Assembly: GCF_011074885.1 (NCBI RefSeq)
Contig: NC_054689.1
Coordinates: 496,001 to 560,000 of the forward strand
Reading direction: 5' to 3'
Origin: Brettanomyces bruxellensis
Lineage: Eukaryota; Ascomycota; Pichiomycetes; Pichiales; Pichiaceae
Length of the DNA stretch: 64,000 bases
Part shown: positions 39,145 through 48,605 of the stretch, in pieces
Layout: every line of letters starts with the position of its first letter
How positions within the stretch are numbered: position 1 is the first letter of the stretch
The notes under the pieces: generated by a model
Told to the model about the DNA's origin: nothing
The model's database searches: none
The model's input: only the letters and a program-made list of their open reading frames with translations
Made by a program: the position numbers and the translations under genes

Positions 39145-42100
39145 ATGTCCGAGCAACAGGAGTTCCCTCCTGGTGCTTTTGATAAGGAAATGGCATCGGC
39201 AGTGAAAGATGCAATGAAAGCTGCGGCAGACGAAATGTTAGACAAGACTGATTCAGAAAATGATACCAACGAAGATAAAAGGGAAAGCACAGATAATGAT
39301 AATGTACCAAGTACCGATTCCAGAGTGGTAAATGCTGATTCAAGTACTGACAACTTTAGCGAATCAAAGCATGATGAAGATGGTCGAGACTTCGCGTTAA
39401 ATCAGGCAATAGAAGATGCGATCCGTGTGAATTTCGGCGGTACTAAGGAGGACGAAGATGAAGAATCGGCGAATGAAGATAATTCTAGTGATGATGATAA
39501 AGTTGAATTGAAGAAAGACGAAGAACCAGACGAAACTTCTGCTCTTGAAGCGGCAGAGATGGATCTTAATCGAGAAATTAAAGATGCTTTTCAGGAGTCG
39601 GGAGTCGTTGAAGCTCAAAGTGAATCAGCCAGTGGATCGGAATCAGAAGCAAGCACTGAATATAGTGCTGAAGAAGTGCCTAAAGATGATGCTATAGGTA
39701 CACAAGAGATGCAGGATGCTATATATGATGCACTCAAAGACGTCGAGGGTAACGTTAAAGAAAAGAAAGATCACACGACTGAAATTGACGACAGTATGGC
39801 CCAACTTGAACTTAACAAGGCAATTGAAGAAGCTCTTAATGTTCCAATAGCTGAGCAGCATGCAGAGTACAAAGAGGAATCTAATTCTTCCAATGATCAT
39901 GAGCAAACAGGAGGAAACACGGCGAATATTGACTTAAATGCAGCGGTGAGTGATGCGCTGAAAAATACTGAAATGGATTCTGAATCTAAAGATGATGAGC
40001 TGATCGGTACTTCTTCAACCTCAAGTGCAGAAGAACGTGCATTAAAGCAGGCCTTGGAGCAAGTTGCACAAAATGTGGTTGATACAGCACTTGTGCCAGA
40101 AAAGAAGAATGAGAGTGCTGACAATGTAAAAGAACCATCAAAAAAAAGTAATGAGGAGCCAGAAGACCAGCATTGGGATGACATCATGCTTAAAGCCATG
40201 GAAATGGCAACAGAAAACCCTGAAGCCTTGCTTTCAAGTTTAAATGCTAATTCTAATCTGCAAGGAGTTGCAGCAGCTTCAAAACCTTTATCCGAAATTA
40301 ATAAGGTAGGATCAACTGCTACTTCAAGAATACCGAAATTGCCTGATTTGAACTTTCCTTTCAGCGCTACTGCAAATGAAAGAAGGTCAGTGTCTGCTTT
40401 AGCCCAATCCATGGTCAATGCTGCTATTTCTGCTGCTGCTATGCGAGCTGCTGCTCAACAACGGCTGATGGAGCTCACTGGACAGAGAAATGTAGAAAAT
40501 CTTTCTGGAAAGGACTTTCTTTCTGCTTACCAGAAATACATTTCATCCCGAAAAGCCAACTCCAAAGCCTCTCCTTTCACCAGGTCTGCTTCTTCATCTA
40601 CGGCTCCTATCTCCTCTAGGTTCAATTTGCCTTCTGTATTCAATAAGACTGAAGTTACACAGGTTAAAGGTCAGAAGAAAAAGAAGAGCATGTCAATAGC
40701 AGAGGTTCTGGCACTGGAGAGGCAGAGAATGGGTCTTGTAGCACCGTCTACAGAAGATATTCGAGCATCTTCTAGCTCCTCTGATATGAACAAAGATGAG
40801 ACAACATCTAAAAGCATCGAAAGACAAAGTCTTTTGGGTTTCATTATCTCGAATGTTAGCTTGAAAGCGATTGATCCTGATGTGGTATCTTCAAAGTTGA
40901 GCTCTGAAATGATTAACAATATCAAGCATCATGTCAATTCGGCAGCTTCAAAAATCATGGCTGAAGAACTTTTGGAAAGTGAAAAGAAGCAGGACTTAGA
41001 TGAGATGGAAAAAAGAAAGTTAGAAAATAGGGAAAGAAAAAAGAGATGGAGAGTGATAAATATAGAACGAAATAGAGACAACGATTTAAGAATTAGAGTT
41101 ACAAAAAAGGCCAATAACATGTATCCTGCGCCAGAGCAGGAGGTGGAAAAGCAAAACTGGATTAATGCTGAATTCAGTAGGAGAAAGCAAAAGAGACTTC
41201 TCAGAGAGCAGGCACAGCAAAGGGAGCTATTAGGGCTCAAGTCATCGTCTGTTATCACATCTCATGTACAAATTATTCCTTCGACTTCTCTGAAAAGCAA
41301 ATCTATATCCGAAATACTAAGCAACGATGAGTTCTTGAAAAGAATTTCTGCTGTGTGTAACTCTATTGGGATAAAGATTGATGTTGACGGACTTAAGCAA
41401 ACTGCCCCAGATAAGGTTGTGGCGGTTACAGCTTTAGGAATAGGAATCCTTGTTTCATATATTGCCGGTACACCAACTCTCTCTGTTTCAAACTTAGAGG
41501 TTATCATCAACTCTGTGGTTAATTCGCTCAAAGATTTCATTGATTCGGAGTTGCAAGTTGAGAATCATTCGCTTAAAAGTTCAAGCATACCTCCAGCTCC
41601 GAAGGTCTTTAAGGCGAGGTCTGTGAAAAGGTCTCTTCCCACACCTTTTGTTCCTGCACAAAAGCAAGTACATGTTTCACAACCTCCTCAAAAAAAGGTT
41701 GCATATTCAAAGCAGGATTCTACATTTTCTAGCAAAAAGGCCCTGATCAAGCATAAGAAGAAATACAAATCAAAGAGCCAAAAAGATCAACCGGTTGACT
41801 TTAAGAAATTCATGTCGCCGCATCCGCTTCCTGCTTCCTTTTGGTCCAGTATTGAAGAAAATAAGAGGAAAGATGCTAGTCCAACCAATGTACACAAAAA
41901 AGAGGATATCAAAGTTTCTTCACAAATATCTGAGCGTCCTACTGAAAATGAAGATCAAAGTCATATGACATCCTCCATCAACAAAAATACTCTTCCCAGT
42001 AATGTGGGTACTGATCGTACAATTGGTATGAATAAGGAGAGCTCGCATAGATCGTGGGATTTCATAACGAGTGTTACTTCTTCGTCCATAAAAGCTGTCA

Positions 42101-42354
42101 GACTTCCAAAATACATGAAGCCAAAGTTAGGTAAAAATAAAGAAGAAGAACCTCATATGTCATCTTTACATTCAGTCAATAACATCGCAAAAGGACATCA
42201 ACAATCCGGATCCAATCCTAGTGTTAGTAGGCCATCTTATTACGGAATCAGAAAGCCGGCAGCATTCAAGAAGCCTACCGCATTTACTAAATCTGATGAT
42301 CTGGAACACATGAGGGAATCGCCATACAAAATTGTTCCTCTGAAGCCACAGTGA
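39145..42354 (+). CDS. SPP41: Spp41-like nuclear protein with repeated helical motif and DUF3020-like region
   Basis: The 1069-residue, highly polar protein starts with seven spaced copies of a short amphipathic motif, consensus L-N-x-A-I-x-x-A-L. Examples are DKEMASAVKDAM (13-24), ALNQAIEDAI (84), DLNREIKDAF (140), EMQDAIYDAL (188), ELNKAIEEAL (222) and DLNAAVSDAL (263), separated by acidic linkers. Around 625-690 is a basic block ENRERKKRWRVINIERNRDN that then reaches NWINAEFSRRKQKR; I associate this with the fungal DUF3020 family that includes Spp41. Yeast Spp41 is described as a negative regulator of the splicing genes PRP3 and PRP4. The block and repeats are seen; orthology is tentative. 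A FWSSIEENKRK segment occurs near 900. Confidence 0.55.
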   Translation: MSEQQEFPPGAFDKEMASAVKDAMKAAADEMLDKTDSENDTNEDKRESTDNDNVPSTDSRVVNADSSTDNFSESKHDEDGRDFALNQAIEDAIRVNFGGTKEDEDEESANEDNSSDDDKVELKKDEEPDETSALEAAEMDLNREIKDAFQESGVVEAQSESASGSESEASTEYSAEEVPKDDAIGTQEMQDAIYDALKDVEGNVKEKKDHTTEIDDSMAQLELNKAIEEALNVPIAEQHAEYKEESNSSNDHEQTGGNTANIDLNAAVSDALKNTEMDSESKDDELIGTSSTSSAEERALKQALEQVAQNVVDTALVPEKKNESADNVKEPSKKSNEEPEDQHWDDIMLKAMEMATENPEALLSSLNANSNLQGVAAASKPLSEINKVGSTATSRIPKLPDLNFPFSATANERRSVSALAQSMVNAAISAAAMRAAAQQRLMELTGQRNVENLSGKDFLSAYQKYISSRKANSKASPFTRSASSSTAPISSRFNLPSVFNKTEVTQVKGQKKKKSMSIAEVLALERQRMGLVAPSTEDIRASSSSSDMNKDETTSKSIERQSLLGFIISNVSLKAIDPDVVSSKLSSEMINNIKHHVNSAASKIMAEELLESEKKQDLDEMEKRKLENRERKKRWRVINIERNRDNDLRIRVTKKANNMYPAPEQEVEKQNWINAEFSRRKQKRLLREQAQQRELLGLKSSSVITSHVQIIPSTSLKSKSISEILSNDEFLKRISAVCNSIGIKIDVDGLKQTAPDKVVAVTALGIGILVSYIAGTPTLSVSNLEVIINSVVNSLKDFIDSELQVENHSLKSSSIPPAPKVFKARSVKRSLPTPFVPAQKQVHVSQPPQKKVAYSKQDSTFSSKKALIKHKKKYKSKSQKDQPVDFKKFMSPHPLPASFWSSIEENKRKDASPTNVHKKEDIKVSSQISERPTENEDQSHMTSSINKNTLPSNVGTDRTIGMNKESSHRSWDFITSVTSSSIKAVRLPKYMKPKLGKNKEEEPHMSSLHSVNNIAKGHQQSGSNPSVSRPSYYGIRKPAAFKKPTAFTKSDDLEHMRESPYKIVPLKPQ

Positions 42355-42545
42355 ATTTAATCATAGACTATGGTATATAATTTTTTAGGTGTATAATATC
42401 AAAATGTACTATTCTTCCCAAATAAAGTTGGAAGGTAACTCAAGTTTTTAGCAATTGTAGATGTTGTTAGTGGTTGAAGAATGACGACCGATGCTGACCG
42501 CTAAAAAAAGGAAGAGATCTATCTAATCAGATCAAAAAAGATATC

Positions 42546-42552
42546 AAAAAAA
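42546..42552 (-). terminator. Pol III terminator of tRNA-Val
   Basis: Seven As on the plus strand (T7 on the transcribed strand) lie 11 bp downstream of the tRNA 3' end. Confidence 0.75.
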
Positions 42553-42563
42553 CAATTGTTAAT

Positions 42564-42637
42564 TGACCGAACCCAGGATCGAACTGGGGACGTTCTGCGT
42601 GTTAAGCAGATGCCATAACCAACTAGACCATCCGGCC
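42564..42637 (-). tRNA. tRNA-Val (anticodon AAC)
   Basis: The minus strand gives a full cloverleaf from GGCCGGA to TTCGGTC plus discriminator A, with two G-U pairs in the acceptor stem. The D arm is GTCTAGTTGGTTATGGC. The anticodon arm is CTGCTTAACACGCAG with anticodon AAC. The T arm is CCCAG-TTCGATC-CTGGG. It is nearly identical to yeast tRNA-Val(AAC) outside the acceptor. A Ty3-type element starts 11 bp from its 5' end. Confidence 0.97.
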
Positions 42638-42648
42638 AACTACATTTT

Positions 42649-43311
42649 TGTAAATGGTCGGACTGAAGGTAACAAAATATTATTTTCAATAACCTGAAGT
42701 ATAAGGATTCTTTAGATGATTACCAAATCCGTCTAAAGATATATAATAGATTAATTAGATTGTTCTCTGATACTTCTCGTATCCTTTCATATCTCTTATC
42801 TCATAGCTCTCTATGAATCATTCTATTCATTCATTATTCCATCTAATAACTTATCTTTTCAATCTCCCTTTCTAGAAAAATAACTAAATCATAATCTAAC
42901 CTTGCCTCTGTATCAAAGGAGGGCAAGGGCGCATATTTATATTAAATGGAGAATGACACTTCTTCCATTTCTCTTCCAATTTCATACAATAACAAATTAT
43001 ATGCCAAAGAGGAATCCATCCTGTTTGGGAACATCACATTATGTGAATTCAGCATAACCCGCGATCATGCAAAAACCTGTTGTTTTGCATATGCAGTCGC
43101 CACACGAATATTAGTCAGCTTATTCCGATGTAGCTCTTTCTTATTGTCCTTCGGGTCACTATCCTTTCAGTACGCTTTATTTCTTATTCGCGCTTCTCAT
43201 AAATTATTTCGGAAACTATTTATATCTTTCCGTGTTACCTAATCAGGTAAATGAATTCATTAATATTTTATCTGGCTTTAAACCAATATGCGCTTGGCTT
43301 GACCCCTTACA
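42649..43311 (-). repeat. 3' LTR of Ty3-type element
   Basis: 663 bp, identical by eye to 47131-47793. Its outer end is 11 bp from the 5' end of tRNA-Val, with the ATTTT duplication between. Confidence 0.93.
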
Positions 43312-43530
43312 TTACCGCCGTTTTTTAGAAAAATCGTCCTCGATTTATAATTTTTTAAAATCTCACAAAACATTTAGATATCTTCGTAAGCATTGCCTGG
43401 TCTTAGCATATTTCCTTCTTAGGAAAATGAAATCATATGATACGTACAAGTATCTGATATCTTTGTTGGAGTCATCAATTCAAAGAAACGTTCATAACTA
43501 GTCTTAACAATCAAAGTATGTCATAGGTAT

Positions 43531-46500
43531 CTAACAAACATGTTTTGGATCGCAATCCTGCCAATAGACGTCGTAGGTCTTCTTATCATAGTCAATACCT
43601 GCTATACCAATAATTTCAGAAAGTCTGTCTCGAACTTCGAGATCAGTATGCGGAGGTTCTTTGGGGTAAATAGCATCTTGCTTTAAGTATGGTTTAAACC
43701 ATCTTACATTCATAGTCCTATTTTGGTAAGGTTGGATCTGAATATCAATTTCAAAAGTGTTCGGCCCCTTGGGTCTCACTATCTTAAAAGGTCCATAATA
43801 GACGGGTAGAATTTTTTGGTACCGCCGCTTAATACCGAAAGCGTTGCGGTTGACTAAGACATAGTCACCAACCTTAAATGTATGATCACGTACGTGTCGA
43901 TTATACTGAGCTTCTTGCGAGTGTTGCGACTGGACGATGTTATCTTTAACCTGTCGACCAATTAATTCAAGTCGTCTCACAAAGTCTTCTGCTCTAGGAC
44001 TGTAACGGTTTGAGTCAATAATATCAGCGGAGATATGAGCTGGAGAATCAGGATTATATCCTTGAGCAACGTAAAATGGACTATAACCTGTCGAATTCTG
44101 AATAGCACTATTATAGGCAAACTCTGCCATGGGTAAAATCTTATCCCAATCATTCAAAGCATTTCGTGCTAACTCTCTAATAAGAGTATCAAGTATCTGG
44201 TTAACTCTTTCAGTTTGACCATCAGTCTGTGGGTGATTAGTAGTAGACATTAACGTATTCGTTCCCACTAATTTAGTAAATGTGTGCCAAAATCTATTGA
44301 CAAATCTTATATCCTTATCAGAAACAAGCGTAGTTGGAAATCCATGTAATCGGTAACTTTCTCTAACAAACAATTGCGCACAGCGTTCCGCATCAAGATT
44401 ATCATCTGTCGGAATAAAATGTGCCATCTTCGAGAAACGATCAATGATCACCATAATCATATTATGATTTTCGTGGGTTCTAGGTAAACCGGTAACAAAA
44501 TCCATACTAACATCTGTCCAACGTCCGTTTGGCACAGGTAGTGGATGAAATAGCCCAAATGGCTTTTGAGTGGTTGTCTTANTGCGAGCGCAAACATTGC
44601 AAGCTCCACAGAATTTCTTAACCTGTCGTAACATATTAGGCCAATAGAACATGTCAGATAGTGACAAATATGTCTTCCAATAACTAAAGTGTCCTGCAGA
44701 CGGAGAATCATGACATTGTCTCATTAGTCGATCGCGGATAATCTTATCATTAGGTATTACTAACCTGTGTTCCCCATTTACGCTGGGTGAGAAGTAAAGT
44801 AGCTTATTCCTATACAGGAAGTGTTTAATATAGTTCCGAATAAGTGGACTAGGTGTCTTATGGTCTTTCAAAGTGTTATAAACCTCTGCAAACTTCGTAT
44901 CTGCTGAGTATCCTGCTATAATATTTTTCTTAAGAGCTGAGTTCCAACGGTTTAATACCAATGTAGCGAGTTGCTGATCAACTGCTGCTTTCTTTAGAAC
45001 TGCTGATAAGTCAAAGTAAGCGATAGAAGCTAAGGTGACCTCACTGTCATCCATGGGCTTTAATAACGATAAGTTTGGATACCTGGATAATGAATCAGCC
45101 GCTGTATTTGTCTTACCTTTAATATATTCAATTTCAAAATCGAATCTTGTAAGAAAATCTAGCCATTTCGCAACTCTCATCTGAGACATGGAATTTTGAT
45201 ATTTCACATATTTCAAGCTGCGATGGTCGGTCTGAATAATAAACTTTTTATCCATCAAGTAATAACGCCATGTTTTTAATGCTTCAACTATAGCTAAAAA
45301 TTCACGCTCGTAGATCGAATAACGCATCTGAGCTGGTAGTAATTTCTTTGAACCATAAGCAATGACACCACGAACTTTTCCTTCGGGGTCTAGTTGTTCT
45401 AAGACATAGCCTAGCGCTGTCCCGCACGCGTCGGTGTGGATTCTAAAAGTGTAGTCTCGATCCCATATTGGATGAACTAATAAAGGCGCTGTAATTAAGG
45501 CTTGCTTAAGTTTTTCGAAGGCTTGTATCTGTTTATCATACCAAGTCTCGTTTCCTGCCACATAATTATGTAATGGAACGGCTATCTTCGAATAGTCTTT
45601 GATAAATCTGCGATAAAATCCGGTGAGACCTAAAAACGATTGAACATCTTTCTTGCTCTGCGGCATAGGCCAATTTTTAACGACTTCGATCTTCTCAGGA
45701 TCAGTCTTAATTCCATCCGGAGAAATAATAAAACCTAGAAATTTTAATTGCGAGAAGAAAAACTCACATTTGCGCTTTTTCGCGATAAGGTGATTCTGTC
45801 TTAATAACTCTAAAACCTTTTTCACATGGCCAAAGTGTTCTTCAACACTCTGCGAATAAATCAATATATCGTCAATGTAGACCTTCACAAATTTCGAAAT
45901 GTAAGGCTGTAACACATTATTCATCATTCTCTGAAACGTTGACGGTGCGTTCGTAAGTCCAAAAGGCATGACAATCCATTCGAAATGCCCGGAGTCCGTA
46001 GAAAATGCAGTCTTTTCAATGTCTTGTTCAGCTATCCTGACCTGATAGTAACCTGACATAAGATCTAGTTTCGAATAAACATTCGCTGCTCCCAAGTCTG
46101 TAGTAAGACGCTCAATGTCGGGAATCGGAAACTTATCTTTAATAGTATTTTCATTCAAGGCTCTGTAATCAATACACAAACGTAATGAGCCATCTTTCTT
46201 CTTAACAAATAANACTGGACTATTAAATGGACTAACGCTTGGGCGAATAAATCCCTGGCGCATAAGCTGAGAAACTTGCCGAGTCAACTCTTCTAACTCT
46301 GCATGAGATAATTTATATTGCCGACGATAAGCTATTTTATTCGGCTCTTGAAGAATAATTCTATGCACAAGACTTCTACTTGGCGGTAGATCTGTAGGTA
46401 ATTCATCTGACACGACATCTGAAAACTCGTTCAAGATCTGTTCTCTATAGCTATCTAAGCCTTTAATCTCTTCTTCCGGAGAAATAGAAGTATTCTCTGT

Positions 46501-47058
46501 AGTAAGTGTCTGAATATATAGCATTCGAAAATCGCTATCTTTAGATCTGATTTCCTTCTGGAATTGCAGATAATTTAATACTGGCACATCTGTGCTTTCT
46601 GATTCGGAAACATTAGGTACGCCTATCTTGTTCCAATCAATATATTGCTGGTACTTTCTAATAAAAGGTAGACCGAGAAACGTGTCTCGCGTCGGAATAT
46701 CAATAACATAAAACGAAATAGAAACATTCAATTCAATACTTAGACTAAGACATAAATTTAACTTAATAGATCCTTCAGTCTTTAAAATATGTCCCACAGC
46801 ACTAACCTCAAGAGGTAGGCCTGGATCTAACATATTCAGTAGATCAAAATCTTTAAGAACTTGTAACGAAATAAAATTGGCAGATGCTCCTGAGTCTAAA
46901 ATAACCTCAGTAGTATATTTGCCGTTAACACAAACAGGAATTTTAGGCCTTGTGGCCGTCACAGGATCTGAAATATCCGTGAGCATCAAGGAATCATGTC
47001 CTTCTTTTAACCGCTCTGGTAAGAGTGTATCCATCTTCTGTTTTGTCTGTTCGCCCAA
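43531..47058 (-). CDS. Ty3/gypsy Pol polyprotein (protease-RT-RNase H-integrase), no Gag
   Basis: The frame opens after a TGA at 47076-47074. It has no ATG until codon 9 (47034), as expected for a Pol normally reached by frameshifting from Gag. The protease motif is VILDSGASANF near residue 55. RT contains PFGLTNAPSTFQRMM and YIDD near 394. RNase H has HTDACGTALGYVLEQ near 540 and TDHRSLKYV near 610. Integrase shows the HHCC finger (GHFSYWKTYLSLSDMFYWP, then CNVCAR), core residues in MDFVTGLP, VSDKDIRF and QTDGQTERVNQ, and a C-terminal chromodomain-like end (RLSEIIGIAGIDYDKKTYDV). Two undetermined residues come from Ns. Catalytic motifs are intact, but without Gag it cannot form particles alone. 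Confidence 0.93.
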   Translation of the reverse strand: MGEQTKQKMDTLLPERLKEGHDSLMLTDISDPVTATRPKIPVCVNGKYTTEVILDSGASANFISLQVLKDFDLLNMLDPGLPLEVSAVGHILKTEGSIKLNLCLSLSIELNVSISFYVIDIPTRDTFLGLPFIRKYQQYIDWNKIGVPNVSESESTDVPVLNYLQFQKEIRSKDSDFRMLYIQTLTTENTSISPEEEIKGLDSYREQILNEFSDVVSDELPTDLPPSRSLVHRIILQEPNKIAYRRQYKLSHAELEELTRQVSQLMRQGFIRPSVSPFNSPXLFVKKKDGSLRLCIDYRALNENTIKDKFPIPDIERLTTDLGAANVYSKLDLMSGYYQVRIAEQDIEKTAFSTDSGHFEWIVMPFGLTNAPSTFQRMMNNVLQPYISKFVKVYIDDILIYSQSVEEHFGHVKKVLELLRQNHLIAKKRKCEFFFSQLKFLGFIISPDGIKTDPEKIEVVKNWPMPQSKKDVQSFLGLTGFYRRFIKDYSKIAVPLHNYVAGNETWYDKQIQAFEKLKQALITAPLLVHPIWDRDYTFRIHTDACGTALGYVLEQLDPEGKVRGVIAYGSKKLLPAQMRYSIYEREFLAIVEALKTWRYYLMDKKFIIQTDHRSLKYVKYQNSMSQMRVAKWLDFLTRFDFEIEYIKGKTNTAADSLSRYPNLSLLKPMDDSEVTLASIAYFDLSAVLKKAAVDQQLATLVLNRWNSALKKNIIAGYSADTKFAEVYNTLKDHKTPSPLIRNYIKHFLYRNKLLYFSPSVNGEHRLVIPNDKIIRDRLMRQCHDSPSAGHFSYWKTYLSLSDMFYWPNMLRQVKKFCGACNVCARXKTTTQKPFGLFHPLPVPNGRWTDVSMDFVTGLPRTHENHNMIMVIIDRFSKMAHFIPTDDNLDAERCAQLFVRESYRLHGFPTTLVSDKDIRFVNRFWHTFTKLVGTNTLMSTTNHPQTDGQTERVNQILDTLIRELARNALNDWDKILPMAEFAYNSAIQNSTGYSPFYVAQGYNPDSPAHISADIIDSNRYSPRAEDFVRRLELIGRQVKDNIVQSQHSQEAQYNRHVRDHTFKVGDYVLVNRNAFGIKRRYQKILPVYYGPFKIVRPKGPNTFEIDIQIQPYQNRTMNVRWFKPYLKQDAIYPKEPPHTDLEVRDRLSEIIGIAGIDYDKKTYDVYWQDCDPKHVC

Positions 47059-47118
47059 GTTATTACCCTCATTTCATGAGTGCTCATGTTCCTGCTGCTG
47101 GAAAGTTGAATCTAACCC

Positions 47119-47128
47119 GATGCTACCA
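47119..47128 (-). other. Primer-binding site of the Ty3-type element
   Basis: The minus strand reads TGGTAGCATC two bases after the 5' LTR. TGGTAGC complements the GCTACCA 3' end typical of eukaryotic initiator tRNA-Met, the primer of yeast Ty3. Assignment beyond seven bases is not certain. Confidence 0.65.
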
Positions 47129-47130
47129 AA

Positions 47131-47793
47131 TGTAAATGGTCGGACTGAAGGTAACAAAATATTATTTTCAATAACCTGAAGTATAAGGATTCTTTAGATG
47201 ATTACCAAATCCGTCTAAAGATATATAATAGATTAATTAGATTGTTCTCTGATACTTCTCGTATCCTTTCATATCTCTTATCTCATAGCTCTCTATGAAT
47301 CATTCTATTCATTCATTATTCCATCTAATAACTTATCTTTTCAATCTCCCTTTCTAGAAAAATAACTAAATCATAATCTAACCTTGCCTCTGTATCAAAG
47401 GAGGGCAAGGGCGCATATTTATATTAAATGGAGAATGACACTTCTTCCATTTCTCTTCCAATTTCATACAATAACAAATTATATGCCAAAGAGGAATCCA
47501 TCCTGTTTGGGAACATCACATTATGTGAATTCAGCATAACCCGCGATCATGCAAAAACCTGTTGTTTTGCATATGCAGTCGCCACACGAATATTAGTCAG
47601 CTTATTCCGATGTAGCTCTTTCTTATTGTCCTTCGGGTCACTATCCTTTCAGTACGCTTTATTTCTTATTCGCGCTTCTCATAAATTATTTCGGAAACTA
47701 TTTATATCTTTCCGTGTTACCTAATCAGGTAAATGAATTCATTAATATTTTATCTGGCTTTAAACCAATATGCGCTTGGCTTGACCCCTTACA
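47131..47793 (-). repeat. 5' LTR of Ty3-type element
   Basis: 663 bp, the upstream LTR of the minus-strand element, followed by ATTTT at 47794-47798. Confidence 0.93.
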
Positions 47794-47988
47794 ATTTTTG
47801 TGTTGGTGTAACTGTAATCTCTGAGCTTCGCGGAATTCCATCGGCATTTAGTTGCCTTCGTCAACGCTTGTTCTAGTTTGCTGAAATTCCGTTACCATTT
47901 AATTTTATCTTTTATCTTATTGGCTTCAGAAGTCTCCATATGTATGAATCCAGTTATCTGCAGACTTCCAGACGATCCTCTATATAAG

Positions 47989-48600
47989 TGTCGGACATAT
48001 GAGAATATTACCTAGTATTAGGTAATCTATTATTATATGTCATTAGATTTGTTTGTTTTGAGATCTGAACTTATTCTAAAATAACGAAGATTTAGAATAA
48101 TATCTAATAGAGACAATCCTGGATAAAATGCACTAACTGTGTATGTTAGGGAATCAGCAGAAAAATAATTATGCGCGATCATAATTCTGTTTCTGAGAAT
48201 TAAATCTTTTTTTTTTTATTATGTATGATTACCTCACTTTATTTTCCTTTTTATTTTTACTTTACTTTACCTCTTTTTATATAACTTGTTTCTTCTACGA
48301 AGGGACGAGACCCGATAGCCTATTTTGCAATACAACTAGTTCGACTCCACTTTGATGGTAACAGAGTAAAGGAAGTAAATTCATTTTCTTCTATGGTGAT
48401 ACATACACAATTGTTAGAATGTTAAAGGCATTAACATTATCACACAGACCACTTGGTACATTTATATCCACCCACTTAGGTAACCGACCTTACAATTGTC
48501 TGAATCTCCCCGACTGCTAGGTTCTTATTAGTTCTATTAAAGAAGGAGTTTGATAGCTAAAGCCCGGGAGTAACTCATAAGGTCTCTCTTAACTCCGACA
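47989..48600 (+). repeat. Solo LTR (612 bp)
   Basis: It runs from TGTCGGACATATGAG to CTTAACTCCGACA, with a 7-bp terminal inverted repeat TGTCGGA/TCCGACA. It is flanked by perfect ATAAG duplications at 47984-47988 and 48601-48605. No internal region is present, so it is an LTR-LTR recombination product. Other copies are the split LTR at 18633-21212 and the partial at 21368-21645. Confidence 0.93.
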
Positions 48601-48605
48601 ATAAG

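Larger units (their letters stand above)
42649..47793 (-). mobile_element. Ty3/gypsy-type LTR retrotransposon lacking gag (5145 bp)
   Basis: Two 663-bp LTRs (47131-47793 is 5', 42649-43311 is 3') start and end with TGTAA/TTACA. They are flanked by ATTTT duplications at 42644-42648 and 47794-47798. The encoded 98-residue frames inside both LTRs are identical, so the copy is young. The order protease, RT, RNase H, integrase is that of Ty3/gypsy. Between the 5' LTR and pol there are only 72 bp, so no gag gene exists. A primer-binding site TGGTAGCA begins two bases inside the 5' LTR. Ns at 44582 and 46213 suggest a collapsed consensus. Confidence 0.93.

Noticed and set aside
42946..43242. 98-codon frame, with an identical copy at 47428-47724
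   Set aside because: Both copies are inside the 663-bp LTRs, on the strand opposite the element; identity is due to LTR duplication, not a gene family.
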